A stretch of 64,000 nucleotides of DNA from Narthecium ossifragum (Eukaryota > Streptophyta > Magnoliopsida > Dioscoreales > Nartheciaceae), in contig OY986974.1 of assembly GCA_963920575.1 (NCBI GenBank), positions 806,001-870,000 of the forward strand. Direction: 5' to 3'. Below the pieces are notes generated by a model. It made no database searches. It had not been told where the DNA came from and saw only the letters and a program-made list of their open reading frames with translations. Below, in pieces: positions 45,015-58,462 of the stretch. How positions within the stretch are numbered: position 1 is the stretch's first letter; the number at the start of each line of letters is the position of its first letter. A program made the translations under genes and the position numbers.

Positions 45015-45253
45015 TCCGAGTCTTGATTGCGACATCAAAAGTTCGATGGGGTCGATGGAGTCTTCAGAGTCATAAGACGCAATGACTTGAAGAAGCGCAT
45101 CACAAGAGGAGGTGCAAAGTCCGAGTTTCAACAGTGAAGATTGTTTCTCGATGTGGAGGCCGAGTCACGAAGCACAGTGGCTTGAATGTGGCACGACGGG
45201 TTGCAAAGTCCGAGCTAGTAAGAGCTCGACGGGGTTTTGGCTTCTCATGAGTC

Positions 45254-45266
45254 GGGAGGGGGAGCT
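45254..45266 (+). other. Copia polypurine tract
   Basis: GGGAGGGGGAG lies directly upstream of the 3' LTR start TGTTGGG. Confidence 0.8.
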
Positions 45267-45954
45267 TGTTGGGAAAATCCCTTCCCATGAGAGACGTTGA
45301 CAAGAGACGTCGACGAGAAGCGACGAGGACGCGCGATGTTGGAAAAACAAAAGTGCAGGAAGACAAAGGATCGATCCTCTTCCCATGACAGAGAGTTGGG
45401 ATGGAAAGGATCGATCCTCTGCTCTATAAGGATCGATCCTCCCAGGCGATTTTTCCCATGACATGGAGCGTGTTTTTAATGATCGATCTTTACCCTCAAA
45501 AGGATCGATCATCTTTGGGGCAGTCTTTTCCACGGAATGAAAGGATAGATCCTTTCATTCAAGAAGATCGATCCTTTGTGGAATCTGGGAAAGATTTAAG
45601 GGTCTAGATTAATCCGAGTGTGGGTTAATTAGTGGATATAAATAGGGTTAGTGTGTAACCCTAATGTATGTGGCTTGATATCAGAAACCCTAGAGAGAGG
45701 TCTTGAGGGCTTGATAGAAAGTAGGGCATTCTAGAGTGAATGTATTTGGGAGGGTTGAGAGAGAGATTTATATGTGAGAGTTAAGACATCAAGTCTTGTA
45801 AATCTCCTCATATATTGAAGTTTTCTCTCTTCCAGTGGTTTTTCCTTTGCATTGATTTGCCGGAAGGTTTTTCACGTTAAATCTGGTGTCTCTCATCCTT
45901 GTTCTATTTTGGTGCTCTCCCATCTTGGTGTGATCCCCGCCGGAATTCCTAACA
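45267..45954 (+). repeat. 3' LTR of the copia element, 688 bp
   Basis: It matches 40990-41699 with scattered substitutions and lacks about 22 bp containing one GGATCGATCC unit. The remaining palindromes are GGATCGATCC or close variants between 45367 and 45580. Confidence 0.92.
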
Positions 45955-45959
45955 GAGAG

Positions 45960-48900
45960 TCAATTTAATATACGCTCTGGGTCATCTCATGATCAAGAGT
46001 CAATTTAATAAAATCCATCGAGTGGGATGGCAGATTGATCCGTTTGGACACTCTACTATCCAAGGTTACTGGGAGCAGGAGTAGATTATTTGGAATTTCT
46101 TTATCAATACAAGTTTATAGAATAGATTTCCAACTAGTGAATTACTAAATGTATAAATAGCTTGTAAGTTGTTATGTCCTTTTGGTTCTCGAGAGTCATC
46201 TGATCACGAAACATTTTTTCCCGTGGTTACTCGATTTTGATAAAAATGGATCTCAAACTGCTAGAATTATACAACCACCCCTTTACAACAAAATTTATAT
46301 ATTGTCAACTATACAACCAAGTATCAAAACCATGAGAATATCATATATTTAGTAGCTAAAATTACAAAAATTGTACTTTGTCAATTATACAACCACACTT
46401 ATACAACAATTTACAAACTCTCATGTACACAACTAAATTTTTATTATTAATATGTTCTCAAAATTCACACGATTTCAATTCATATATTTATGAATCAAAC
46501 ATTAGGATCCACAGAATCAGCATATTCAACTCACTCATACCAGACAAACAAAACGTCAGAATCAACAGATTCAGCTCATTATATACAGACTAGTCAAACA
46601 ATAGAACCAAAATTCATAGAATTATCAGATTCAACTCATTCCTCATTCTTCTCATTCTACTCATTTCTCGTTCAACTCATTTGTCAGATTCCGGATTGTC
46701 AAACGCACTCCCAGTGGATTCTATATGTGCGTGGCTTTGGAGCGAGTTGCCACCAACACCAAGCTTGGTTTCCTCGATAATTCATCACTTACCTTTCCAC
46801 CGAGCTTCTAGATTCTTGGATCGTGATGTTCACATAGACACCAGACATCCGGTCGTCAGTCTAATTAAGCTAGCCTGCTAATTAAATAACTAGAGCTATA
46901 TATATACCCTCTCCTGTGTGTATATATATATATATATATAGTCGTCCAGCTGGCTGGGTGGATTAATAGAGTTAGCGTACCATATACAATGAATGGTTGG
47001 CTGCACATGTAAATTAAGAGTGCTGCATGCACGGCCTTTGACCGTCCAGGGATAGTGAAAGGAATGGTCAACTGTAGTCCTTTTTTTTATGTATGTATGT
47101 TAAAGAGATGAAACCCCTGCTGTCTGGCCTTTGATATGGGCCTACTTGATGCACTTGATGAAAATAACTCTTTGCATGCAAAGAAAACGGAATGGCCAAG
47201 ACCCTTTGTAGCTAGTGCTTCCTCTCAACCTAATCATTAGATCTCTTCTCAAAAGCTGTTATATAATTATGTGCACACTTTGAGCCTATCATAATTGAGA
47301 GTTGAGAATACATCCAAGTAAAAGAGCCAAGTGATGGCACATGGCCTGACCCACAACGTCCCTTGACGCACTACTAATAACTAGCTAGCTAGTACTGCAG
47401 CTGCCTATCTATATTAATTCCTCGCATTGATTTGTGTCCCAAGTTGCCCCACGTTTATCAAGTGTAAAACCGGCTTGAACGTACTACTTACTATAGAGTG
47501 GTGTTTAAGCGTGTAATTTGCCATATTAGTTAGGGCCACTCCCATGCATTCTTTATTGTCAATTGTCTTATGCTGATCACTCTGGGAAGTTATCAAAAAT
47601 ACATATGAAGTTAACAAAGTTATGTGTATATATATCAAGTAATATATATAAAAAATGTATTTGAACTTGACCCTTTAATTAACTGAGTCAATATTATATA
47701 AAAGAGAATATGAAATATTGTAGCCCTAGTATAGTAGTATATATATATAAGAAATAAAGAAAAAGTGACTAAAATACTCCGGTGGTTAAGTAACATTATG
47801 CATGGAGCATGACCATGCTCTGGAGTCTGGAGTCTGGAGTCTGGATGCATGATCCGTTTATCTCATCGTAATTAATTATATCCGTTGTCATTAATTCCTC
47901 TGTTTAATTAGCCATCCTAGCTAAATATATAATTTCCCCACTGGTGTTATTTTTCCGATAGGATAGATGGAACATGCATGAATGAATGAGCCAATATCCT
48001 CTCCAGTTAGTCACTTTCTACACGCAGAGTAGTACCTTTAAAAAGAAAAAGATAAGCAGGCTAGCAACATTCGTCTGGTCCATGGCCGGCCTCTACCAAT
48101 AGGGTAACTCGAGATGATCAGATCAGAACAATGGATTCATGGGATAAGGTAAGGAGAGGAAAGGAGTGTGTTTTAATGAAAAGAGAAAGCAGCTAGCTAG
48201 CGGATTGGTGGGTGGGTCAGTTAGGCGGACTGCCACACCTTTTGGGAATGGCCAGGTTGATAAAGACACAAGTTGCATTATTAAAGCGGCCAGAGAGCAC
48301 CTTATTCACATACACCTTGGATATATATACATCAATGCGATGCGGACGTGGATCCATCGATCGACCGCTGCAGCCAACGCCGACAGAGGTGGCCATGCCC
48401 GCGTGGGCACGGTGGTCCAGCAATGGTCCCTCCATGGTCGATTGGCACACTCTGTGGCTGTGGTAGTGTGGTGGATCGTCGCGACACTTGGCTCCGCGGC
48501 GGTGGTGCCAGGCTGGTTGCCTTGCCGGGGGAGATATATATATTAAGCAGGGTGGGCAGCGCTTTGCTAGCTAGCTTAATTTGGCGCATGCGGAGGTGTA
48601 GAGTTAATACTCAAGCAAGCAGTCATACAAATTAATGCACCAGCTCCCCTGTTCAACTTGATTAATGTTAATGTGATTCACATCTCTTTCTCTCTCTCTC
48701 TCTCTCACCTCTCACAGTGTTTTATGTTTTGTTTCTTAGCTCAGCTTCCGTAGCAAAAGTGTAAGCTTGGAAATCCCCACATTGCTCTCCATCATGTGTT
48801 TTCACGCACAAAGGTCATTGTCGCTTGTTTCCAGGGGCCAGCGAGTAGATACAGTACTACTAATTGCATGTGAGCCAATAGCTAGGATTTTCTTGACGAT

Positions 48901-51599
48901 ACATGTACCAGCTAGTAATTATGTAGGTTAATTAATGCTATCTATAATTAGTCAAGTCGTGAGAATAGTTAAAAGATAAGTACGCCTACGTGTGCCAATT
49001 ATTGGATTGTCACAAATAGGAAGCGCAATGAGTTCTAAGGTGACAATTGACTCGTAGCTGATCATGATTAAGCTAAGCTAGACCTGTGCCTATATATGAA
49101 ATCCTTTATTTTATACAAGTGAGGCTTTTATTATGGTGTTTCTAACACGTTCTTTCGGGAAGGAACAAACCCAACCCAGGTCGAGAGCTTTTATTAAGGC
49201 GCACAGGGAAGGATGCCCAAAATTAACTTCTCACAAGCAAGAGTAGCAGTAATGGGTATGAGCCAGGCGCATTTATGGTGCCAATTGCCTCGAGCTTAAG
49301 CATCTACGGAGGCCCACAAATGATGTGCATGTCAGAGCCAATCGCCGGTAGTGGGATATGCAAGTTGATTTATTGACGCCTACTTCCTACACTCCTCCAT
49401 AAATGACATGGCGGCAGAAGCAACCATACCTTTTCTCACGAATTAACTTCATGACTTAATTAGGCAAGAGCCTAACCTAAAGTACGTGAGGATACAAATA
49501 AATTTTTTAACATTGGTCATCGAGGAGTGAGGACCCAGACGCATTGCTCTTCTGAACAAGGGAAGGGGGCGGGTGATACGTAACCAAATCTTGGAAAGCT
49601 TTCCTTGTTTCGGCGACTTTAGGCCCATCTAAGATGGAGGTCAGCCCACCTGTATGCAACTAGGCCTTATCATATGGTATTTGCTGTACAGCTAGCGTAC
49701 ACCGACAGTTGAATAGAACTAAATGCAGTTTTGTTTCCCCGGTCCAGATGAACTCACCTCAGGTCTCAGTTCGTCAAAAAAGAAGAAGAAGAAGGGTTTG
49801 TCTACTATAACTTTGAATTCTCATGAAATTCTACATGAATCAAGATTACTAGTTGGCGATTTCTCGGGTTGTCTATATCCTATATCCGATGGATACACAT
49901 CTCAATCGTTGGATGAAAATCCGACGGTCTCTGTGGCTTTTTCTTTCCTTGGAGATCGAGTAAAGTAAAAGCTGAGATCTGATCCTGCAGGGTCTGCGGT
50001 TCATGGTTCCACTATTTCACATTTTCACTATCAGGGAGACTAATCTCTCATGGATACGAGGCAGAGAATCGATCTCTTCATGGATACGAGGCAGGAGCCT
50101 AATCTCGGCCTTCTCGTTTATCTTTTTGTTTCGCACGTTTGAAGAATTTGGACTTTGGTTGTTCCCGGCCCACACGGCGTAGGTTGGTTTTGGGCCAGGA
50201 TTAAAGTCTTCTGGTATGAGCATTTGGCCATTGAACATAAATGGGTACGGGCCAATGCATGCCAAACGCAGCGGAATCTGGGTCAAGTGATCATAGTTGA
50301 TCGAGTCCAAACATAAATTGAGCCCCTTGCTGGTCGCCAGCTATACGCATCGCAGGCATGCCGTACATTAATGATCCCATGCCGTGCATTAATGGTTGAA
50401 CCATTAGCCAATCACCAAATGGCGTCGATACAATTGGACGAATGACTAAATTTCCACGTATGTCTCTCAAACAAAACGTTACTAGGCTGATGGCAAAAGG
50501 CGTCGGTGCAGAGCGGAAGAGCATTCATCAATTTCACAATCACACAGGGACTGAGATCTTGAGATCCATCCATGTCATGATCCATACATCATGGTATTAA
50601 TTCGTTCCCATATAAGCCGCTGCTAGAATTTTTAAAAGGATAAAACTTCATGTGTCATGGAAAGATTGTCATCGAATCGATAGTTCACTATTGATTGACT
50701 ATCTAGTCTATTGATATCAACTAGATTAATGAATCGACAACAAATCAGCGCCCAATCTATTCTAAAAGGGGTCATCACGGTTAACGCTCTCTCTCTCTCT
50801 CTGTGTTTGTGTGGGAAAGGGCAAGGGCGACAACAATAAGACGATGGGTTCTCGGAATCCCTTTCCACCTTTTCTTATCTCCTTCCATCTCCTTTGATCC
50901 TTTCTACCTTTATATGTGGTGCTCAACGCTAGATCTCACCCTTTAAAGCATAATTTTATTCTCATCGTTCATTAGTTGCTATTTGCTATCATCGCCTATG
51001 CATATCCAAAAGATTGATGGGCATGGAAGAAGCTGGTATTCTCCAGTGATTACCCTCCCCCCAACATATATCAAATTCGTCCGTCTTTGTGTTCCATCTT
51101 CCATCATCGTTTCACTAAAATAGAAATAGCTGATAGGTCCCCACATTGTTCCCACAGGCAAATATAACTCCTCCACCAACAAGAGAAGACAAGACAAGAC
51201 AAGAGAAGCGTGTCGAGTATTGTTGGTTCATCGCATCGCCCACATGGGTTAGATGCCCCGTTCCCTTAACTACCATAAAATATCCTTTTATGGGTTCGCG
51301 GTGGTGAGGTTGGCGATCGGAGAAAGCCTGAGGCCTGAGGGGGTTAAAAAAGCGTGAGCTTCTTTCCTGCTTTTGACCTGGATTGGAATATGAACGCAAG
51401 GGTCCGCGTCACCCTCCAAGTTTGTTTAATCTCCAGGTTGCTTCCTATAAGGAGCGGAAAGGAAGGCAATGGGGAGGGGCTCATGATGAATCGGCCATTT
51501 CTCGAGATGTCTCCGGGGATTGCCGATTGATTTTGCCGATAATAGGTGTCTAACTCGATCTTGGCTTCCTTCAAATTGTATCTATTGTTGCAGCTTTAG
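45960..51599. other. Long intergenic region
   Basis: No coding gene is recognised in 5.6 kb. A TA microsatellite lies at about 46919-46940, a CT run at about 48690-48706 and a CTCT run at 50785-50801. Repeated TACAACCA phrases at 46270-46440 form a loose local repeat. Short frames such as 48166-48546 have no family signature. The last few hundred bases are probably promoter and first non-coding exon of the DA1-like gene. Confidence 0.4.
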
Positions 51600-52435
51600 G
51601 TAGGTAGTTCCAGGCAATACGCACACTCTGACCCATGATTGTATCCCCCCCTCCTCTTCTGCCTTGTTGCTTGGTAATTTTTGAATCTTGATATTATGAA
51701 TGTTGTGGAGTAGGAGGAACTTTTAGCTTCACGCAGTGTTATCAAGTTTAGGACTTTCTATGGCTAAAGTGTGTTGAGAATTGAGGCCATTTTCAGAGTT
51801 TCTCGATGCCTGGTGTGTTTCGCGCAATTTGCTCTTTTGTTTCATGCTTATATTAGTTGACATGTGATGGAATAAATTTGTTTTTGTGTTTTGAAATTGT
51901 TGATAGTATGATCAAATTGCAATAGTTTTGCCTTTTTGAATCAGATGGTATGTCCTACAAGTTTGTTTGGTTGGTATGAAAGAAGTTGATGGGTGTTATT
52001 TCGGAGGAAGCACATTTTTGCTCACCGTTGAAAGTAATCTGAGTCATGATTTGAATTCTGCTAATCCTTCCTTTTCTGGTCCAGTGTTTTGTGGTCTTTC
52101 CACCTGAATTCTTTCGGATCGATTCGTTTTTGCTTAGCCATCCAATCTAGCACCCTATCTTCTGTGTTCATTGAAGGTTTCTAGGCTTCAAATAAATTGT
52201 GTGGTTCTGTTTATTTCGATGGCATGTGTTCATATTGTTAACCTGCACTACATCAATCATCTGTTGATTGTTAATTGAGTGACAATAACTCCCATACCTC
52301 AGCCATGCTTTTGCGGTGACTAGTATTTGGTGGCCTCCATAGTATGCAGCGACATTTATTTCATTGGTAATATGTTATCCATCTGGTCTATAGTATTCAA
52401 ATTTAACTTCTGAAAATTGCATTCATTTTGCGCAG
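51600..52435 (+). other. Probable 5' UTR intron of the DA1-like gene
   Basis: TTTAG followed by GTAGGTAG at 51600 and TTTTGCGCAG ending at 52435 would make an 836-bp intron. Its downstream exon begins about 41 bases before the ATG. The T-rich interior fits a plant leader intron. Inferred only; no transcript evidence is available. Confidence 0.45.
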
Positions 52436-52476
52436 AAAGAATTTGCTCTGGAAATGCTCCCATAAGATCTGACATT

Positions 52477-55400
52477 ATGGGTTGGCTGAACAAAATTTTT
52501 AAAGGTTCCAGCCATAAAATCTCAGAGGGGCAATATCACGGGAAATATGGAGATGATAGAGTTTGGGATGAGCCCTCTGGTGATAGAGATTGGTCCGAAC
52601 CCTCTGGTTCACTGGTATTGTTTGATGACTAAGGCTATTGATTCATGATATACATGAAGAATCTTCTCTACTGTTAATCCTACTGTGTGATATAGCTTCC
52701 CTCATGACTATGGCAACTGCAATTACATTGATAAGTTAATAGCAGTCCAAAATTCATCTTTTGAGTTTAATTTGATCTCTTGCTTCTAATCTTTTTATGG
52801 AGAATCGTAATTGAATAAACTTTCATTTCATGTCCTTAGTGCAGTTATTAGCATCTTTGGTACCAATTAGGGAATCTGGACTGTTGTGAATGTTTTCATG
52901 ACTTTCCTATAGGCTTGGTAGCTCTAAAAAGATCTTATCATTTTGTTGATATGTTGAGTTAATGATATGCTGAAAGAATTATTTGACTAGCTGTGAAGGT
53001 GGTAGTTATAGCTATGTTTTGCTTTTTGGTCAAATGGCTTTGAGTACCTCACTTCATGATACGTTTCTTTCTCCTCCACTGCGTTGTGCTAAAAAGATAT
53101 ATGTGAGAATGATACAATTTGAAGGAATCATGCAATTTTAGTGATCGCTGAAAATGATGTTTAATTTTACATTACCCAAAGAACATAGATATTTTGCATG
53201 GATTATCTGGTATCCTGACATTGTTTTCCTCTCTCTTGGGACCTCTCTTTATTTTCTAGGCTATACGGCGTTTTGTACCTTCAAACACTGTTTAAGTTAC
53301 TCACTATTTATTGGCTATCATGCATATCACTTCTTATTCTTGCTGAAACATTTCCTAATGAATCTTTTCCGTAGGATGCTGTTTCAGATTTTCTAAATGA
53401 AGATATAGATCGTGCTATTGCACTTTCCCTGTCAGAAGAGGAACAGAGAAAGGCCAAAGCAATTGGTCAGTAGCCATGTAACATGCATCTTCAGCTTTTC
53501 AAAGTACTCTTTCTCTATGCTCTCTTTTTCTTCCATTAAAGAGGTTAACTAAGGGAAAAATCTCTTAATCAAGTAACGGACACACACTGTTTTATGAAGC
53601 ATAAAAGGACTTTGTTCCATATTCTGTATAAACATGCTGTAACTAGATTTAAATGATTGTTTTGCATTTTCTTGTTCTTCTAAAGGAATCTACTTGATAT
53701 GAATGTTCAAGTTTGACTTGATTGGCACTCTTCTTGCTTTAGCACATTAATGGCAGTTTTCTTATCCTCGTTTGACTGCGCCCTTAGGTTGGCAAGCCAG
53801 CAGTTGTTTTGTGAAACTTTAAGAATAAATGTGAGGCTATTTTCGGATGCAGTGGAAGTTGAGCATAATTCACATCATCCAGTATATGATCTACTGTTTC
53901 ATTTTTGATTCAATTCTTTTTCTTTCTTTTCGTTTGAGTGGTACTGATCAATAATGGGAATGCAGAAGTGGATTTGAACTGTGAAACAAGAGTCAACCTT
54001 TGAAAGTTCCTTTCCTCTCAGTATGAGCTACTTATATCGAACAAGCTGTTAAGTAAAAAGGAATCAAATACCACTTGATGTGGCTTATCAGTTCATATAA
54101 GTTTTCTTTCTGCTTTAGATAATGGATCACACTTGGAGGAAGATGAACTACTAGCAAGGGCTCTACAAGATAGTTTAAATGTTGACTCACCTCCACGTGA
54201 ACGCGGCCCTATTTATCAACCGCTACCATACCTCTTTCCCTCAGGATTCAGGTAATATCTTCTGATTTGCTGTATATTTCACGTTGGTAATTTCTTTTGT
54301 TCAATCATGTTTTGAACTTTTCCGACATTAGAAGAAGCTCACTGCCATGCTAGTGCCTTCATTGTTCTTCTTTCTTTCATGTTTGTGATATCCTGATATG
54401 CACCTACATTTGTATGGAAGGAAAGTCACACTGACGTCCTCTAGCTTAAGTATGTACCATAGATGCTGAATATGTTTAGTTTCTAAGTGGCCCGTCTTTG
54501 ATGCTGAGAATGCTGGTCGTCTAGGTGGCCTTCACACAATCTGCAAAATTGAATCTGATACTGCTGCGTATGTAAGCATTCCATAATGGAAGAATAGATT
54601 TTTTGAATATTCTTAGGGTTGTCTTGGGCTTCAGATAAGCTTTGTCAACTAGCTTCTACTCCTCATTTCAGTATGATGTATGGACATGAATCTCACTACG
54701 GACCCTAAACCCAATTAAAAGGAAGCTGGTTGTTTGCTTGAACTTTTGTGTTAGCAATGATTTCCTTATACCATTGCTTCAGGATATGTGCTGGATGCAA
54801 TACTGAGATTGGCCATGGTCGCTTTCTTAGTTGTATGGGTGCTGTTTGGCATCCAGAGTGCTTTCGCTGCCATGCTTGCAACCAGCCAATCTCGGATTAC
54901 GAGGTAAGGAAATAGCTAGGACTTTATTGCCATAGCAAGAGAATTGTTTAGTTTGATCCCTAAAGCTTGCTGGCTTATGCAGTTCTCTATGTCTGGAAAT
55001 TATCCGTACCATAAATTGTGTTACAAGGAACATTATCACCCAAGATGTGACGTCTGCAGGCAGTTTGTAAGTTTTATCATGCCAAATTCTTTCTCTTTTT
55101 ATTTGAAAAAAAGAATAACTTTACAGTCCATATATGTGTGACATTGAAAGTTAATCAACATTTTAGTAACATATCAGACAATGTTGTCATGTGTGAGCAA
55201 AGTTGGAATATATGCATGAACTATCGTTTTCCTGAGCCTTCTTTCAGAAAGTTTTTCTTTTAGATCTTTCTTATATTTGAACTCTCTAGAATCCAATTTG
55301 ATACCTATACTATAAGTTCTGGTAACTCAGTGGATATCTACAAGCTCCACCAGCAATCTCTTCTTTCTTTTGCGTTGTTGTCAATCATGTCAGTGAAAAA

Positions 55401-57429
55401 GCAGTCCTTTGTGTGAAGCTTCGATGATGTCTTTTCAAAATAGAGCACGGCTTCAAGTCTCATCCCTGCCAGAAACAGCATATAACTAGAGACCATCCAC
55501 TGACAGCCCACACAGGTCCTGTTTTAACAACAAATAAAACAGATTATTAGTGTTCTATCGAAATTACTAGGAATACAAAACCAATGGGAATGCTTAAATG
55601 TAGGTCTCTTTGATTTATTCGCTGCAGTTGATGTATTTTTTTTTCTTGAACATATCTGATTAATGGCCACTGCGTCATAATCCTGGCAGATTCCAACAAA
55701 TGTGAATGGCCTCATTGAATACAGGGCACACCCATTTTGGTTACAAAAATATTGCCCTTCACATGAAGTTGATGGCACTCCAAGATGCTGCAGTTGTGAA
55801 CGAATGGAGGTTAGTCAAAATGCTTATTACAAGGCCACTCTCTAGTTCTCAGAAAGTCAATGTCCATCCTTATTAATCTTCATCAAAGCATGTTTGTCGG
55901 TTTCTCTGTACTAAATGCAATCTCCAATTGCCTCCTGAGTTCCTGAACCAGATCATTTCATGTGTTGCAATTTTTGTTCATTGAATTTCAGCCAAGAGAC
56001 ACAAAGTATGTCACGTTGGATGATGGGCGGAAGATATGCCTGGAATGTTTGGATTCATCAGTAATGGATACTAGTGAATGCCAACCTCTTTACCTTGAAA
56101 TACAAGAATTCTATGAAGGCTTGAATATGAAAATTGAACAACAGGTGCCATTGCTTTTGGTTGAGAGACAAGCTCTAAATGAGGCCATGGAAGGAGAAAA
56201 GAATGTGAGACATTTGAATCGAACCTTCTAGATTTAGGTCACAGCAGATACTCATTTAGAGTTTTTATCATTTACTTCGTTTTCGTGGTCAGGGACATCA
56301 TCACCTCCCTGAAACCAGAGGTCTTTGCCTGTCAGAGGAACAGACTGTTAGCACAGTAAGGATTCTTCTTTTCTGTCACAGAACAATATGGATCTATTCT
56401 ATTCATGCCAGTTATATACTAGTTTTTCAAGTTCTCAATACAATTTAGTACTTCTCAACTAGGTTTTAAGGAGGCCAAGGATTGGGGCTGGGAACAGATT
56501 CATGGATGTGATAACAGAGCCTTACCGGCTAACTCGACGATGTGAAGTAACAGCCATTCTTATTCTGTATGGGCTTCCAAGGTACTAACTGTATACCTTT
56601 TCATTTTTAACCAACTGCCTTTCAGAGTTATCAATTCATACCTTAGAATTTACTTTTAGCGAGTTGCATTCCCGCATACCCGTCATTGTAACTGTTGCCT
56701 TTTCGTCCTATTCCTATATCAAGATTTCTAGCAGCATCTGTGTCATCTTCTGGCAGATAATTTAAGAGTCGATTTTCCATTACTAGCGTTTTCCCATATT
56801 GCAGATCAAGCTCCAAGCCATAGTACTTATTTTAATTTCTGGGATTTGACCATGAGATTGCAGTACTAAGAATGTTGCTTCACGCAGGCTACTCACAGGG
56901 TCCATTCTAGCTCATGAAATGATGCATGCATGGCTGAGGCTAAAAGGTAATTTGCTACATAGGTTTATACTTTTAGTGCAAGCTTCACACACACACACAC
57001 ACACACACTGTGCATTATGCTTGCTGCCTTGCTGTACTAGTAATGGGAAACACCCTATACATCTGGCCTTCATGCTTGGTATCTAATTGGGACAGAACCT
57101 CATTTGCAGGCTATCGCACTCTTAGTCAAGAAGTTGAAGAAGGTATTTGCCAGGTACTAGCTCATATGTGGCTGGATTCAGAGATTATGGCAGGTTCTGC
57201 TAGTAGCATCGCATCCAGCTCATCATCCTCTTCATCATCCACATCATCAAAGAAGGGCACGAGATCTCAATTTGAGAGGAAACTTGGGGGCTTTTTCAAG
57301 CATCAAATTGAATCAGATACTTCATCAGCCTATGGTGATGGTTTCAGAGCCGGCAACCGTGCAGTCCTTCAGTATGGCCTCCGACGCACTCTTGATCATA
57401 TTAGGATAACAGGGAGTTTTCCATATTAA
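52477..57429 (+). CDS. DA1/DAR1-type ubiquitin-activated LIM peptidase
   Basis: Eleven exons join in frame to 486 residues: 52477-52614, 53375-53465, 54119-54251, 54783-54903, 54983-55066, 55690-55809, 55992-56204, 56293-56355, 56463-56581, 56888-56946 and 57110-57429 (TAA). All introns are GT-AG. The N-terminus [18 protein letters not shown] is the family signature. Two ubiquitin-interacting motifs follow at about 56-72 ([15 protein letters not shown]) and 84-97 ([13 protein letters not shown]). A LIM domain spans about 123-180 ([21 protein letters not shown]). The C-terminal region holds zinc-peptidase motif HEMMH at 370-374 and [10 protein letters not shown]. Such proteins limit seed and organ size by cleaving growth regulators once ubiquitinated. 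The stretch [11 protein letters not shown] points to DAR1 rather than DA1. A Ser-rich insert lies near the C-terminus. All catalytic residues are present, so it appears intact. Confidence 0.93.
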
Positions 57430-58255
57430 ATGGGATGGGATGGGATGATTGGAGCCTAACTATTATTTTTGATTATCTAGGATAGTCTGGCCCTCATTTT
57501 AATGTAACGGGCTTGGGCTTTCTAGGGAAATTCAAGTGATTGATCATCAACCCAAGGGTTAAAAGGGTTTTGATGGGGGTGAGCACTTCATTAAACATTG
57601 ATTATGATGTGAAAAAACATATATTTAACCAGATCAAATAAGATGACACGTGATCTATATACATCTTTTTACGAGTTAATACGAGTTTTGAGCATGACTC
57701 GTCTGGTCCAGAAGGTATTCAGAGCTCGGCCCATGGAAGCTTGTGCTAAGCCTCCACTCAAAACATGACACATCAGCATTATAGTTGCCACATCAACAGC
57801 AAATTTTTGCCAAATCTCATAAAACACTTTCTATCTCATTCCATTAGAAATGTTGCCGTAAAATCGTTTTTTTTTTTTTTTAAACTTTATTTATTAAAAG
57901 TTGTGTACCACTGTTGATATGGCAATTAATCTGAAGTAAAATTAAAAAAACACTGATGTTTCATGTTTCGATTGGAGCTTACACAAAAGCTGTCTCTAGA
58001 GACCACAATTCTATATCTTTGAAAACTTCTTCCATGCTGCCTGAATAATAATGCTTTGGGCGGCAAGCAGTCGCTATGTATGACAATCAGGAGACTCGGT
58101 TCGGGAAGATGCCTCCGGGGCGGACAATATTGCTAAAGATTTTTTTAACTAGTCCCGAAAAAATTTGTATTAAAAATTTTAATGTTTTCCAGGTGGGTGG
58201 CCTGCGAAGGATTGATACTTTATATGATGGATTTGAAAACGAACCGCCTGTTTAG
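57430..58255. other. 3' flank of the DA1-like gene
   Basis: The 3' UTR probably extends into the first 100-200 bases. The rest is AT-rich with a T-run at 57869-57882; no gene is recognised. Confidence 0.4.
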
Positions 58256-58260
58256 GGGGA

Positions 58261-58350
58261 TTTGTCAAATGGTCTCTTATTAGAGACCAACTTGTCAAAT
58301 GGTCTCTTATTAGAGACCAACTTGTCAAATGGTCTTTTATAAAAGACCTT
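58261..58350. repeat. Three tandem 30-bp units, each with a palindrome
   Basis: Units at 58261, 58291 and 58321 repeat exactly every 30 bp. The first two contain GGTCTCTTATTAGAGACC, whose arms are complementary. The third has compensating changes (GGTCTTTTATAAAAGACC) and keeps the pairing. Confidence 0.92.
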
Positions 58351-58462
58351 CAGTCATTTAGTACCATATTAAGAATAAAAGACTAAACTACTCTATCCCA
58401 TCTGTGTAAATCCTAAACTTCCCTAACCCCCTCCCTAGAACCCCCCTAACCCCCTTAAACCC

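Larger units (their letters stand above)
40990..45954 (+). mobile_element. Gag-only Ty1/copia element (TR-GAG type) carrying a nested solo LTR
   Basis: The LTRs start TGTTGGGAAAATCC and end GGAATTCCTAACA, the classic copia inverted termini. The 5-bp duplication GAGAG flanks the whole unit (40985-40989 and 45955-45959). Inside are a tRNA-iMet-type primer site, a gag reading frame with UBN2-like region and zinc knuckle, and a polypurine tract. There is no protease, integrase, reverse transcriptase or RNase H. Subtracting the nested solo LTR (42711-45014 plus one TCCGA copy) leaves an interior of only about 1.26 kb and a total of about 2.66 kb. That fits terminal-repeat retrotransposons with GAG domain, though a pol-deleted copy of a larger element is an alternative. 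Confidence 0.92.

Noticed and set aside
48166..48546. 126-residue frame as a gene
   Set aside because: There is no recognisable motif, overlapping frames on both strands are of similar length, and no exon structure is visible.
49723..49968. 81-residue frame with a poly-Lys run
   Set aside because: The Lys run comes from an AAG microsatellite and the remainder has no recognised similarity.
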